This document shows, piece by piece, positions 30,601 through 38,903 of a stretch of 64,000 nt of DNA. Numbering within the stretch: position 1 is the stretch's first letter; every line of letters starts with the position of its first letter. Under the pieces are notes generated by a model. It was not told the DNA's origin. It searched no databases and was given only the letters and a program-made list of their open reading frames with translations. The translations under genes were made by a program, and so were the position numbers. The stretch is from Adhaeribacter soli (GTDB lineage Bacteria > Bacteroidota > Bacteroidia > Cytophagales > Hymenobacteraceae), in assembly GCF_008727925.1 (NCBI RefSeq), contig NZ_VTWT01000002.1, forward strand, positions 650,796-714,795, given 5' to 3'.

Positions 30601-31833
30601 GGCTGTTCCACTGCCGACACTGTCCGGATTATTGTGAAAGCAATGCCAATAGTCAGTGCCGGAACAGATATATCGCTTTGCATCGATGCTGCGCCGATCG
30701 CGTTAAACGGATTACCGGCCGGCGGTACCTGGAGCGGAAGCAGTGCCATTTTGCCTAACGGCACTTTCACTCCGGCTCTTGCAGGCATAGGTCCACATAA
30801 GCTTATTTATACAATTCAGCAAAACGGCTGCACCAGATCCGATACTGTGATGGTTACAGTTAACGGATTCCCGGTTGCTTTTGCGGGGCTGGACACTACC
30901 GTTTGCTCGGGCACAAACATAACCTTAGGGACAACGGGCTTGCCGGGTTATGCTTATAGCTGGTCTCCGGCTACTGGCCTTAGCAATACCGCAGTAGCCA
31001 ACCCCACTTTTTCGCACCTAAATAATACTGTTCTTCCAGACACCATTGAGAAAGTAGTGCTGGTTACTAACCTTGCCACCGGTTGCTCTACCACCGATAC
31101 CATCCGGGTTGTAGTAAAAGGAATGCCAATAGTTAGTGCCGGAGCCGATACTGCGCTTTGCGCCGATGCTACTCCGCTCCTGCTAAACGGAACCCCGGCC
31201 GGCGGCAGCTGGAGCGGAAGCAATGCAGTTACAGGTTCAACGTTCGCGCCTGCTATTGCCGGAGCGGGTCTGCATAAGTTGGTGTACACATTTGTTCAAA
31301 ACGGTTGCACAGCTTCCGATACCCTGAAAATTACCGTAAATGCCATTCCGCCTAAGCCGGTAATTATGGCTATAAACTACGACAGCCTGACCACAACCAG
31401 ACCGGCTACTGCCTATGAATGGCTGCTCAATGGTCTGCCAGCGGGTATAACTGCTGCCGGTATAAAACCAACCCAAAGCGGAAGCTACCAGGTTATTGTC
31501 TGGAATAACGGCTGTATTTCGGATACTTCGGCTGCCTTTAGTTTTATGGTGAACGGTCTCCAACCGAACAATCTTTCCGGTAACCTGAAGTTATTCCCGA
31601 ATCCGAGTACCGGCAGAACAACTCTGCAATTAAGGCAGCCAGGTTTACGCAACGTTTCTGTAATACTAATAGATGCCTTAGGCCGTCAGGTTTATGCGCA
31701 GGAAATAAAAGCCGGAAATCAGGGTGAACTGAAAGAAGAATTAGATTTATCTGGTCTATCCAATGGCATTTACCTGCTGCAGATAAACGGAACAGAAAAA
31801 CGCTACTACCAGAAACTGGTGATCGAAAGGTAG
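24697..31833 (+). CDS. Giant repetitive T9SS-sorted surface protein
   Basis: 2378 residues. A signal peptide (to about residue 32, LKAQTAP) precedes eleven related modules (about 34-1475). Eight or nine follow the pattern NDxCxxAxxL...DVWYxFxA...YFVRVY, as in PANDNCAGARLL; three are variants starting like CTDAIQITAIPFYSGKQTTC. Then come Ig-like segments and three tandem 160-residue units (about 1729-2207), each with an AGADTTVCSG-type start, YSWSP and GGTWSG. The C-terminus (LKLFPNPSTG, IYLLQI, YYQKLVIER) is a T9SS type A sorting domain. It should be exported through SprA and anchored or shed. Many cysteine pairs suggest disulphides. An adhesive role is inferred; no catalytic domain was recognised. 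Confidence 0.85.
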   Translation: MKNTFALPLYLRFCFLFVLCLCFLEGTELKAQTAPANDNCAGARLLTAGTTCVLTNSGSANATQSLAACAAGGLADDDVWFKFVANKANLTVRVNSSSNYDAVVEVFSGSCGNLTSLKCQDETGSGAMELAHLNNLTLADTFYVRVYHYKAGSGSGTFSICVSPPSNDYCEGALELPVNSTCITTNGTVAGATGTLPSCVPTGMLPNDVWYSFVAISPVQEITVKGNGTFNAVMELFSGSCTAMNSLHCEDQTFQGETEVMQYDQFITGQRYFVRVYDKFSNASNKTFTICVKEIISPPGANCATAVNISSIPFYSGVQTTCGKGDTYRSYCSEPYSPGEDFVFKLNVTNAPVKYKIKSTYVLYVYDDCPSAGGNCLIPGIAGGSVAQAAEKVVNFAQNGTYYLIADDGYGCGNFQISVEPAPPSPPNDECINAIALSPGNICNPVNGTTLNATISDASACSGNIQDVWYKFTAKTTSMEINVAGNNHSVELLTANCQSRVSLSCRTPAFSNFTRTDLVVGQQYFLRVFNGSGNFTVCLREIPSPAPPPAHDECAGAIPITNLSGTCQPIMGTLANMTKSGTNCLNNNSPDAWYSFIATQANYQISLKNLSGGTNMVFEVLSGSCGNLQSLRCASANYASDSAFARLAGLVPGNVYFVKVFAGTFATSTNLVYSLCIKELPNLPVGTSCLTAETVNALPFNSGIRTNCGNGYNFLVNCNGSPVGQGHLYKFTVSNAPVAYNIYLASAGFTYIKTTVFSGCPESAPASCITGTNNIYNFTTNGTYYVLAAASSGCGSYQLFINEAPPTPVNDNCSGAIPLTVNATFVPTAGSSLNATQSASACYQGTPDDDVWYSFVATTPFQQIKVIGDAGYNPIIQVYRGTCSALTTVACRDFPNHQPVEKYVYADNLVPGQTYYVRVYHAEAGAGPTGGFRIGIIEASGRPAGSVCTDAIQITAIPFYSGKQTTCGKGDDLNASAASLSLGEGEEMIYKLNITNAPVTYQFRLGGLGINKSLWVQNGCGVPQLGYIPGLTSLGYIVTGSDSVAYNKITFPSNGTYYIIADSEAPTFCTDFTLSITPASTTPPANNTCQTALTLPVNSSCSYTPGSLLNATPMGTTGNPLLDATAGIWYKFIPVSRGLTTISIKTSAAMVLNTNEKSGPCDSLSLLSPYRRYTTSNTINFDFYNLKPGKEYFMQLYTRANQQGSGEYEICAFSPPAVPNDNCSGAISISTSSYAAPVFTSGSSANGQPSMAACSGNGDDDVWYSFTATETRHKVVLQSGSGYDGVMEVFSGACTNLQQLKCADATTSGGQESMELDNLSVGQVYFIKVHHQGTGWGSGNFSLSVQTLPPPPANDDCDQAISLNTSTSCSPIAGSTMNATQSLAGCSGAKAADVWYKFVAISPENTVTVQSTGDFDAVVEIFSGNCNGLNSMVCRDSSSTAGIERAKAVGFTPGETYYVRVYDYQGKSLNGSFTICVRSTSTVAVLTGEPLGNSRIFCAGSSFRLPFRALGTFTSGNDFVAELSNASGSFTNAIEIGRKTGTSSDTIPVQLPANLISGTGYRLRVVATAPGYQGIVSNAILTINALPVAPQVSTPPTYCPGEPVAALTATGTNLKWYANPQLTSLVGTGTSFTPAALTATTTYYVSQTVNACESPAAPVTITFKPAPNATFASLNAIYCISPQPITLQPTVSGGTFSGTYVVNNTFIPSVAGIYTISYTLTQNGCTASSSQTVEVKAAPAANVGSDQTMCSGATVRLGTPPVTGLQYIWSPTSGLSNPTIANPDFTWVNNFTQNDTILKQLRVTDPATGCTSTALVSIVVRGVPVVSAGQDQTVCLNNGLLQLTGTPIGGTWSGSTAVTTTGSFNPLAAGPGVHRLIYTIQQNGCTRTDTVEVTVTALPVAFAGADTSVCSGENITLGATGSRGYAYSWSPAAGLSSTSIASPTFSLINNTVLSDTIEKVVLVTDLATGCSTADTVRIIVKAMPIVSAGTDISLCIDAAPIALNGLPAGGTWSGSSAILPNGTFTPALAGIGPHKLIYTIQQNGCTRSDTVMVTVNGFPVAFAGLDTTVCSGTNITLGTTGLPGYAYSWSPATGLSNTAVANPTFSHLNNTVLPDTIEKVVLVTNLATGCSTTDTIRVVVKGMPIVSAGADTALCADATPLLLNGTPAGGSWSGSNAVTGSTFAPAIAGAGLHKLVYTFVQNGCTASDTLKITVNAIPPKPVIMAINYDSLTTTRPATAYEWLLNGLPAGITAAGIKPTQSGSYQVIVWNNGCISDTSAAFSFMVNGLQPNNLSGNLKLFPNPSTGRTTLQLRQPGLRNVSVILIDALGRQVYAQEIKAGNQGELKEELDLSGLSNGIYLLQINGTEKRYYQKLVIER
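29881..31317 (+). repeat. Three tandem 480-bp units inside the surface-protein gene
   Basis: Lines of sequence 480 bases apart align without gaps: 29881-30360, 30361-30840 and 30841-31317, the last shorter by one codon. Units two and three are closest: the phrase GGTTATGCTTATAGCTGGTC occurs at 30466 and again at 30946. The unit encodes 160 residues. Such repeats can gain or lose units by recombination without breaking the frame. Confidence 0.85.
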
Positions 31834-31869
31834 ATTTATATCCTCCTTTAAATTCTGGAATGCGAAATC

Positions 31870-31898
31870 GTAGAGACGCCCTATTAGGGCGTCTCTAC
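31870..31898. repeat. Palindrome with GTAGAGACGC arms
   Basis: Fourteen-base arms GTAGAGACGCCCTA pair perfectly around a single T. It lies 37 bases after the surface-protein stop codon and shares its outer ten bases on each side with the palindrome at 24524-24551. It may work as a terminator or be a dispersed REP-like element. Confidence 0.8.
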
Positions 31899-31963
31899 CG
31901 GGGCCGTCTTTACATTGGTAATCAACCGGCCACATTCACACCTAAAAACCCACCAAATTTCCG

Positions 31964-31971
31964 TAAATTTG
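31964..31971 (+). promoter_or_regulatory. Possible -7 box of the radical SAM gene
   Basis: TAAATTTG fits TAnnTTTG and lies 26 bases before the TTG start. No -33 TTG is found at 19-20 bases, so only half of the promoter is supported. Confidence 0.4.
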
Positions 31972-31997
31972 CAGGCTAAACAATTGAATTCCAGGTT

Positions 31998-34199
31998 TTG
32001 AAATCTCCGGTTATCCTGCTTATTACGCCACCGCTTACCCAACTCAATACACCTTATCCGGCTACCGCTTATTTAAAAGGTTTCCTGAAAAGCCGTGGAT
32101 TCAACGTGCATCAGGCAGATCTGGGGCTGGATATGGTGTTGAAAATGTTTAGCCGGAAAGGACTGGAACGGATGTTTGGCAGCGTTACTGATATTCAGAA
32201 ACTTTGCGACAATTCTCAACGCATTTACCGCCTCCGGAAAAGCTATTTCGAAACCGTGGAGCCGGTCATTAAATTTCTGCAAAACCAGGATTCTACCCTC
32301 GCTCAGCAAATCTGCTACAGCCGTTTTCTGCCCGAAGCATCGCGTTTCGACCAGATCGGTGACCTGGAAGCCGGTTTCGGAGAGTTGGGAATTACCGACA
32401 AGGCCCGCCATTTGGCTACGCTGTATCTGGAAGACATTGCCGATTTTATTGTGGAAGCCGTTTGTCCGCACTTTGGGTTTAGCCGCTACGCCGAGAAATT
32501 AGGGTTGAGTGCTACTTCCTTCGATCCCATTGAAAAAGCATTAAATGCGCCGCTTACCATTCCGGACGAAATGCTGCTGGAAAGTATGGATGAATTGCTG
32601 GCGGAAGTAAAGCCGGACGTGGTTGGCTTTACCGTACCGTTCCCGGGAAATTTATTCGGCGCTTTGCTTTTGGCGAAACACATAAAAAGCGTTCGGCCGG
32701 AAATAAAAACGCTGATGGGCGGCGGTTACCCGAATACCGAACTCCGCAGCCTGAACGAACCGAAAATTTTCAAGTATCTCGATTTCATAACTCTCGACGA
32801 CGGCGAAAGCCCGTGGCTCCGCATTCTGGAATACCTGAGCGGCGATCGCGAAGCAGAGAACCTGCAACGTACTTTTTTGCTGCAGAACGGTAGCGTTTCC
32901 TATAAGAATAATTGCACAGAGAAAGACATTTCTCACACCGAAGTCGGTACGCCCGATTATTCGGATCTGAAGCTCGATAAATACATTTCGTTTATTGAAG
33001 TGATGAACCCGATGCACCGCCTCTGGAGCGACGGCCGCTGGAACAAACTGACCGTGGCGCACGGCTGCTACTGGAAACGCTGCTCGTTCTGCGACATTAC
33101 CTTAGATTACATTGCCCGCTACGAAACCGCTCCCGCCACGTTGCTGGTAGATAGAATTGAACAGATCATTGCCCAAACCGGGCAGACCGGCTTTCATTTT
33201 GTAGACGAAGCCGCTCCTCCCCTGGCCTTACGCGATCTGGCCATTGAACTCATAAACCGCGGCGTGAAAATAAGCTGGTGGGGCAACATCCGTTTCGAAA
33301 AAACCTTTACGCCGGATCTGTGCCGCTTGCTCGCGCTTTCGGGTTGCATTGCGGTTTCGGGTGGTTTGGAAGTAGCCTCGGACCGGCTTTTATCGAAAAT
33401 GGAAAAAGGCGTAAGCATTGCCCAGGTAGCCCGCGTAACCGAAGGGTTCACTCAGGCCGGCATTATGGTGCATGCTTATTTGATGTACGGTTTCCCTACC
33501 CAAACTGCCCAGGAAACCCTTGATTCGTTAGAAGTAGTGCGGCAGCTTTTCGCGAATAATGTTATTCAATCGGGTTTCTGGCACCGTTTTTCAATGACCG
33601 CGCACAGCCCGATTGGAAGGCATCCGGAAAAGTTCGGGGTAAAAAAGATTGGTCCGCCAGCCGGTAACTTTGCTAACAACGACCTCTGGCACGACGATCC
33701 GCAGGGCACCGACCATGAAGCTTTCGGAAAAGGCCTGGCCAAGGCTATTTATAATTATATGCACGGCATTGGTCTGGAAGAAAACCTGCAGTTCTGGTTC
33801 GATTTTAAAGTGCCGCGCACTACCGTTTCGAAGAACCTGATTTATAATGCTATTGCCGAGCCCGGAAAAGCGGATATTGAAAAAAAACACTTACGGCTAC
33901 TTTGGTTTGGTAATTTGCCGGAAAAAACGGTAGTTTCTAAACAAAAAAAGGGCAAAGCGGTTGAAACCTGTAAACTGACCTTTTACGAAAAAGCCGAAGA
34001 CTTTGAACTGGAACTGCCCCTTGGCATCGGGAACTGGTTTTATAAAATCTTGGAGCAATTGGTGCATCAGCCTGCCGAAGTGGTCCGGGTAAAGGATCTG
34101 GAAGCTGGTTTTCCGGCAGAAGCCAACCTTACTTTTCCGGATGTTTTAAACAGCATTTGGTGGCAGACGTTACGGGAGAAAGGTTTGCTACTGGTGTAA
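31998..34199 (+). CDS. B12-binding-type radical SAM protein
   Basis: 733 residues from a TTG start at 31998; the next ATG would remove about 45 residues of the first domain. The N-terminal part (about 1-270) looks like the cobalamin-binding Rossmann domain of class B radical SAM enzymes (ILLITPPLTQLNTPYPATAY, TLMGGGYPNTE) but lacks the DxHxxG motif that binds B12 base-off. The iron-sulphur motif is HGCYWKRCSFCDI: Cys357, Cys362, Cys365, that is CX4CX2C instead of the usual CX3CX2C. A radical SAM barrel follows (GGLEVASDRLLSKMEKGV) and then a C-terminal domain of about 200 residues of unknown fold. The reaction is unknown. It stands alone between two surface-protein genes. Confidence 0.82.
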   Translation: MKSPVILLITPPLTQLNTPYPATAYLKGFLKSRGFNVHQADLGLDMVLKMFSRKGLERMFGSVTDIQKLCDNSQRIYRLRKSYFETVEPVIKFLQNQDSTLAQQICYSRFLPEASRFDQIGDLEAGFGELGITDKARHLATLYLEDIADFIVEAVCPHFGFSRYAEKLGLSATSFDPIEKALNAPLTIPDEMLLESMDELLAEVKPDVVGFTVPFPGNLFGALLLAKHIKSVRPEIKTLMGGGYPNTELRSLNEPKIFKYLDFITLDDGESPWLRILEYLSGDREAENLQRTFLLQNGSVSYKNNCTEKDISHTEVGTPDYSDLKLDKYISFIEVMNPMHRLWSDGRWNKLTVAHGCYWKRCSFCDITLDYIARYETAPATLLVDRIEQIIAQTGQTGFHFVDEAAPPLALRDLAIELINRGVKISWWGNIRFEKTFTPDLCRLLALSGCIAVSGGLEVASDRLLSKMEKGVSIAQVARVTEGFTQAGIMVHAYLMYGFPTQTAQETLDSLEVVRQLFANNVIQSGFWHRFSMTAHSPIGRHPEKFGVKKIGPPAGNFANNDLWHDDPQGTDHEAFGKGLAKAIYNYMHGIGLEENLQFWFDFKVPRTTVSKNLIYNAIAEPGKADIEKKHLRLLWFGNLPEKTVVSKQKKGKAVETCKLTFYEKAEDFELELPLGIGNWFYKILEQLVHQPAEVVRVKDLEAGFPAEANLTFPDVLNSIWWQTLREKGLLLV

Positions 34200-34427
34200 A
34201 ATGTTAAGCCGGGCTCTTAAAGCGGACCATTAAAAAAGGAAACGGAGCTAAAAACCAACCTGAAAAAAATATTTTCTGCAACAGGCAACAAATTGCTGAA
34301 AAGGCGTGTCCATGCTGTACGGAAGTGGGCGAAATCAGGGAATTCCTATTTTTTAAGGCATACTTTATGGCTTTTCGTTTAAATTTCCATTAACTTACCA
34401 CCCTAATTCAATAAACCCAATCTTAAA

Positions 34428-36383
34428 ATGAAAAGAACATTTACTAAACTTAAAGGCAGCCTCGCCATTGCAGCTGCACTTGCTGCCCTTAACGCAGGAT
34501 CGGCATTTGCTCAATCTAACCTAGATTACAAAGCTGCCAACGGGGTTAATGCCGCTGGAACTTATACGGATTTAGGTACTGCTGGTACTGCCATTACCGT
34601 AGCTAATAACGACGATGCAAACTCTGCAGCGCAACCGATCGGTTTCACTTTTAACTTCAATGGTACCAACTTTACGGAGTTCAGTTTAAATACCAACGGC
34701 TTAATTAAATTAGGCAATACTCCTTTCACTACTGCAACTGCTCAGTCAAATATTTTCAACGCTGCTGTCTTTCCAGACATTAACATTATTGCTCCGTTAG
34801 CTGGGGTAGATTTGCAAGGTGCGGCAGACCAAACTGCTAACCCTACCGAATTCAGAGTGGAGACCACAGGTACCGCCCCTAACCGGGTAACTACCATTCA
34901 GTTTGAGAACCTGGCTGATAAGCCTACGGTTTCCGGAACGGTTACTACTCCTGCCCAGTTCACCATCATTAACTTCCAGGTAAAACTCTACGAAGGCACC
35001 AACAACATTGAGTTTGTTTATGGTCCATGGACAGGGTCTGCCAACACAGAAGATGCTCAGATTTTTTCAGTTGCTCTGAAAGGCTCTTCCGGAGGTCCTA
35101 ACGACAGATTAGGTTTGAGCAACCTGCCTGCTACTACTTTCGCTCCCCTTCCGTGGTCACAAGCCCGGTTTGAAACCACAACCACTTTTAACGGAACAGG
35201 CTACATCCCTACATTTGTTGCCACCAAAAATGTACTGCCAGATGCAGGCCGTACTTTCCGTTTCGTAAAATACAGTGCTCCGGCAAACGATCTGGCTGTT
35301 GAGGCGGTATATACCTTAGGCAAACAGCCGCTTGTTGCTCCAACTAACAACAACCAGATTCAGGCGGTAATTAAGAACTTTGGTACTGCCACGCAAACCA
35401 ACGTACCGGTTACGCTGAGCGTTAACGGCGGTACTGCCTTTAACCCAACCCCGGTAATTGTACCAAGCATTGCTCCGGGCGCAACTGTAACTGTAACGTT
35501 CCCGTCTTATGTAGCTGCATCAACCGGCACTAAAATGGCTAACGTAAGCCTTCCAGCCGATGATGTACCAGCTAATAACGCCAAAGCTACCTCGTTCTCT
35601 GTTACTCAGAGCACATTAAGCTATGCGGTTGGCACAACTCCTACCAGCGGCGTAGGCTTCCTGGCTACGTCGTCTAACCGGGCTTTCTTAACTCGTTATA
35701 CAACCACCAGCACAACTCCAGTTACGGTTACCAACGTGCGGGCTTATATCTATAACGACCCGAACGCAGCAACCATAAACCTGCCTGTTTTTGCCGTAGT
35801 TCTCGATTCTACCGGTAGAGAGCTGGGAAGATCTTCTGTTGTAGCCTTAACCGGTGGCGATTTAGATGCTTATTACAACTTCCCAATTACTTACACTACT
35901 ACTTCCACACTGACCAATACCGCATTCTACGTGGGTATGGCAATGGGCACTTATACTGGCAATACCGTATTCCCAATGGGCTACCAGGATGAACTTCCAT
36001 CACGTCGTAAGGCTTACTACACCTGGGCTGTTGGCAGCACTTCCAAGCCAACTGAATCTATCCCTACTGCCGGTAACCCTGGCCGTCGTTACATGATCGA
36101 AGCAGAGATCAGCACTGTTTCAGGTGTAAGAGATGAATTCAATTCAAGCGCGGTTGCTGTTTATCCAAACCCAAGCAAAGGCCTTTTCAGTGTTTCGGCT
36201 AAAGAATTCAAAGGTTCTAACCTGAACATTGAAGTACGTGATTTACAAGGCAAACTGGTTTACAGTGGCGTAGCTGCTGATAAAGCCACTTCTGTAGATT
36301 TACAGAATGCTGCTTCCGGCGTTTACCTGCTGAAAGTTTACAACGAATCAGAGATCGCTGTTAAACGCATTGTAGTTCAGTAA
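34428..36383 (+). CDS. T9SS type A sorted secreted protein with CARDB-like domain
   Basis: 651 residues. Signal peptide: KGSLAIAAALAALNAGSAFA. The first 250 residues form beta strands around FTFNFNGTNFTEFSLNTNG and VKLYEGTNNIEFVYG, a pattern common to secreted Bacteroidota proteins. Residues about 285-395 resemble a CARDB/Ig-like adhesion domain (ANDLAVEAVYTLG, VPVTLSVNGG). The C-terminus (VAVYPNPSKGLFSV, GVYLLKVYNESEIAVKRIVV) is a T9SS type A sorting domain. There is no recognised enzyme domain. It is probably a surface or matrix protein exported through SprA. A strong terminator follows 38 bases after its stop. Confidence 0.82.
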   Translation: MKRTFTKLKGSLAIAAALAALNAGSAFAQSNLDYKAANGVNAAGTYTDLGTAGTAITVANNDDANSAAQPIGFTFNFNGTNFTEFSLNTNGLIKLGNTPFTTATAQSNIFNAAVFPDINIIAPLAGVDLQGAADQTANPTEFRVETTGTAPNRVTTIQFENLADKPTVSGTVTTPAQFTIINFQVKLYEGTNNIEFVYGPWTGSANTEDAQIFSVALKGSSGGPNDRLGLSNLPATTFAPLPWSQARFETTTTFNGTGYIPTFVATKNVLPDAGRTFRFVKYSAPANDLAVEAVYTLGKQPLVAPTNNNQIQAVIKNFGTATQTNVPVTLSVNGGTAFNPTPVIVPSIAPGATVTVTFPSYVAASTGTKMANVSLPADDVPANNAKATSFSVTQSTLSYAVGTTPTSGVGFLATSSNRAFLTRYTTTSTTPVTVTNVRAYIYNDPNAATINLPVFAVVLDSTGRELGRSSVVALTGGDLDAYYNFPITYTTTSTLTNTAFYVGMAMGTYTGNTVFPMGYQDELPSRRKAYYTWAVGSTSKPTESIPTAGNPGRRYMIEAEISTVSGVRDEFNSSAVAVYPNPSKGLFSVSAKEFKGSNLNIEVRDLQGKLVYSGVAADKATSVDLQNAASGVYLLKVYNESEIAVKRIVVQ

Positions 36384-36416
36384 TTATAATCTGGTTTAAC
36401 CAGGTTGAATAAAACT

Positions 36417-36457
36417 AAAAACTCCCCGCTGCTGCAAAGTAGCGGGGAGTTTTTTTT
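36417..36457 (+). terminator. Intrinsic terminator
   Basis: Arms ACTCCCCGCT / AGCGGGGAGT at 36421-36430 and 36441-36450, flanked by an A run on the left and eight T on the right. It serves the T9SS-sorted protein gene and, being symmetric, could also stop transcription coming from uvrB. Confidence 0.9.
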
Positions 36458-36578
36458 ATGATTGCAGCTGAAAAAGGTATGGTTTCCACCGGAAAAAGTC
36501 CTGAAATAGAGCTACTGCAAAGCAATATGCACAGGTGTATACCGAGGCTTTGTGCAACCAAACAATAAAGCTATCCAG

Positions 36579-36606
36579 CAATCAATTAACAAGCAGCAAT
36601 CAGCAA
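36579..36606 (-). repeat. 7-bp array after uvrB
   Basis: Read on the uvrB coding strand the units are TTGCTGA, TTGCTGC, TTGTTAA, TTGATTG, in strict 7-bp register, starting 6 bases after the stop codon. It closely resembles the array after sprA (TAATTGT, TGATTGC). Confidence 0.6.
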
Positions 36607-36612
36607 TTAGAT

Positions 36613-38640
36613 TTAGTCCCGTTTCGATTTCAGAATTTTGCGAAGTTCAGCCAGTTCGTCGCGGTATTTGGCAGCCTGCAGGAAGTCCAGTTCTTTTGCG
36701 GCGGCTTCCATTTGCTTTTCGGTTTTGCGGATCAGTTTCTCCAGTTCATCGCGCTTCATGATCTGGATAACCGGCTCGGCCGCCAGCGAAACTTCTTCCG
36801 GGCCGGCATACATTTTCACTTCCGGCTTTTTGGCATCGGCCACGGCCGTTTGCTCAAATATTTCTTCCTTCGATTTGTAAACCGTAGTTGGCGTAATGCC
36901 GTGTTCGGCATTGTAAGCCATCTGCACCATCCGGCGCCGGTTGGTTTCGTCAATCGTGCGCTGCATAGAGCCCGTCATGCGGTCGGCGTACATAATTACT
37001 TTCCCGCGTTCGTTACGCGCGGCACGGCCTACCGTCTGGATCAGCGAACGCTGGTCGCGGAGGAAACCTTCTTTATCGGCATCCAGAATTCCTACCAGCG
37101 ATACTTCCGGTAGATCGAGACCTTCGCGGAGCAGGTTTACCCCGATCAGCACATCAATCGTGCCCAGGCGTAGCTCCCGCAAAATTTCCACCCGCTCCAA
37201 GGATTTAATTTCGGAGTGAATGTATTTTACTTTAATGTGCAGCTTTTCGAGGTACTTGGAAAGTTCTTCGGCCATCCGTTTGGTAAGCGTAGTAACCAGG
37301 ATCCGGTCACCCATTTTTATGCGCTCATCAATTTCATCCAGCAGGTCGTCTATCTGGTTCGTGCTTGGCCGGACTTCGATTTCCGGATCCAATAAACCGG
37401 TTGGGCGAATGATCTGCTCTACCACTACCCCGGCGCTGCGTTGCAATTCATAATCCGATGGTGTGGCGCTTACATAAATGGTTTGCCGCTGCATGCTCTC
37501 GAATTCGTTGAAAGTAAGCGGACGGTTATCCATGGCCGAAGGCAAACGGAAACCGTACTCTACGAGCTGGGTTTTCCGGGCGCGGTCACCGCCCCACATA
37601 GCGCGCACCTGCGGCACGGTTACGTGGCTTTCATCAATTACCATCAGGTAATCGTCGGGGAAATAATCTAATAAACAGAAAGGACGGGCGCCGGGTTGCC
37701 GGCGATCGAAATAGCGGGAATAGTTCTCGATACCGGAGCAATAACCGAGTTCCCGGATCATTTCCAGGTCGAATTCGGTGCGTTCTTTTATGCGTTTGGC
37801 TTCCACATCGCGGCCTTCCTTCTCGAAATATTCGTGCTGGGCCACCATATCGAACTGAATTTCATGAATGGCCTGTTGCAGGGTATCTTTCCCGGTTACG
37901 AAGAGGTTGGCCGGGTAAAGGGCAATGCTGCTTTCATCGCCGAGCTTCTTGCCGCTGGCCGGATCAATGCGTTGAATTGCTTCGATCTCATCGCCAAAGA
38001 AATAAATACGATAGGCAAAATCGGCATAAGCCGGATAAATATCTACGGTATCGCCTTTCACCCGGAACGTACCGCGGGTAAATTCGGCTTCGGTGCGGCT
38101 ATACAGGATCTGCACGAAGGAATAAAGCAGGTTGTTGCGGCTGGCGCGTTGTCCGGCTGAAATATAGATCACGTTCTTGCCGAATTCTTCCGGGTTCCCG
38201 ATACCGTAAATACACGATACCGAAGCCACTACAATAATATCGCGGCGGCCGGAAAGCAAGGCCGAAGTACAATGCAGGCGGAGCTTTTCGATCTCTTCGT
38301 TAATAGCAAGGTCCTTTTCAATAAAAACATCTGAAGAGGCAATGTAAGCTTCCGGCTGGTAGTAATCGTAGTAAGAGATAAAGTATTCTACCGCGTTTTC
38401 CGGAAAGAATTGCTTGAATTCGCCGTAAAGCTGGGCGGCCAGGGTTTTATTGTGGCAAAGCACCAGCGTAGGCTTACCGGTATTCTTTATCACGTTGGCT
38501 ACCGTAAAGGTTTTACCGGTACCGGTGGCGCCAAGCAGCGTTTGGACCGGCTCGCCGTTCAGAACTCCTTCCGTAAGCTGGGCAATCGCTTTGGGCTGAT
38601 CGCCGGTCGGTTGAAATTCGGAGGTTAATTTAAAATCCAT
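36613..38640 (-). CDS. uvrB: Excinuclease ABC subunit B
   Basis: 675 residues, full length. Walker A is GATGTGKT (about 38-45), and the damage-binding beta-hairpin region follows as YYDYYQPEAYI. Helicase motifs run through DESHVTVPQVRAMWGGDRAR, the GVNLLREGLDLPEVSLVGIL stretch and QTVGRAARN. The C-terminal UVR motif (KYRDELAELRKIL) is the UvrC-binding helix pair. UvrB verifies damage loaded by UvrA and recruits UvrC for incision. The gene stands alone: a 7-bp array follows its stop codon and a 559-base repeat-rich gap lies upstream. A near -7 box (TATCTTTA on the minus strand, 38664-38671) is weak. Confidence 0.97.
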   Translation of the reverse strand: MDFKLTSEFQPTGDQPKAIAQLTEGVLNGEPVQTLLGATGTGKTFTVANVIKNTGKPTLVLCHNKTLAAQLYGEFKQFFPENAVEYFISYYDYYQPEAYIASSDVFIEKDLAINEEIEKLRLHCTSALLSGRRDIIVVASVSCIYGIGNPEEFGKNVIYISAGQRASRNNLLYSFVQILYSRTEAEFTRGTFRVKGDTVDIYPAYADFAYRIYFFGDEIEAIQRIDPASGKKLGDESSIALYPANLFVTGKDTLQQAIHEIQFDMVAQHEYFEKEGRDVEAKRIKERTEFDLEMIRELGYCSGIENYSRYFDRRQPGARPFCLLDYFPDDYLMVIDESHVTVPQVRAMWGGDRARKTQLVEYGFRLPSAMDNRPLTFNEFESMQRQTIYVSATPSDYELQRSAGVVVEQIIRPTGLLDPEIEVRPSTNQIDDLLDEIDERIKMGDRILVTTLTKRMAEELSKYLEKLHIKVKYIHSEIKSLERVEILRELRLGTIDVLIGVNLLREGLDLPEVSLVGILDADKEGFLRDQRSLIQTVGRAARNERGKVIMYADRMTGSMQRTIDETNRRRMVQMAYNAEHGITPTTVYKSKEEIFEQTAVADAKKPEVKMYAGPEEVSLAAEPVIQIMKRDELEKLIRKTEKQMEAAAKELDFLQAAKYRDELAELRKILKSKRD

Positions 38641-38903
38641 TCAGGTTGTTTTATAGCTTGGTAAAGATAGACAATTGAGAACATTTCCGGCAGCAGCTTA
38701 GTTTACTTACAGGCAGTTTTTTACCTGAAACCGGTACCATTTATACGAATTCCGGAAGGGTAATTCCCGCTCGCTTACTTTACTTTTTCTCCCGGATTGG
38801 TCCAGAAGCTATTTCATAAACAGCGGCCTCGCGGAGCGGTAGCGAAATAACTAGTCGGCAAATAGCCAAGCGTTGTTTATACCTTTTCTGCTGTGAGCCA
38901 ATG

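Noticed and set aside
24697..31833. Repeats considered as a CRISPR array
   Set aside because: Repeats are long, in frame and encode conserved protein modules; there are no short identical repeats with unique spacers and no cas genes.
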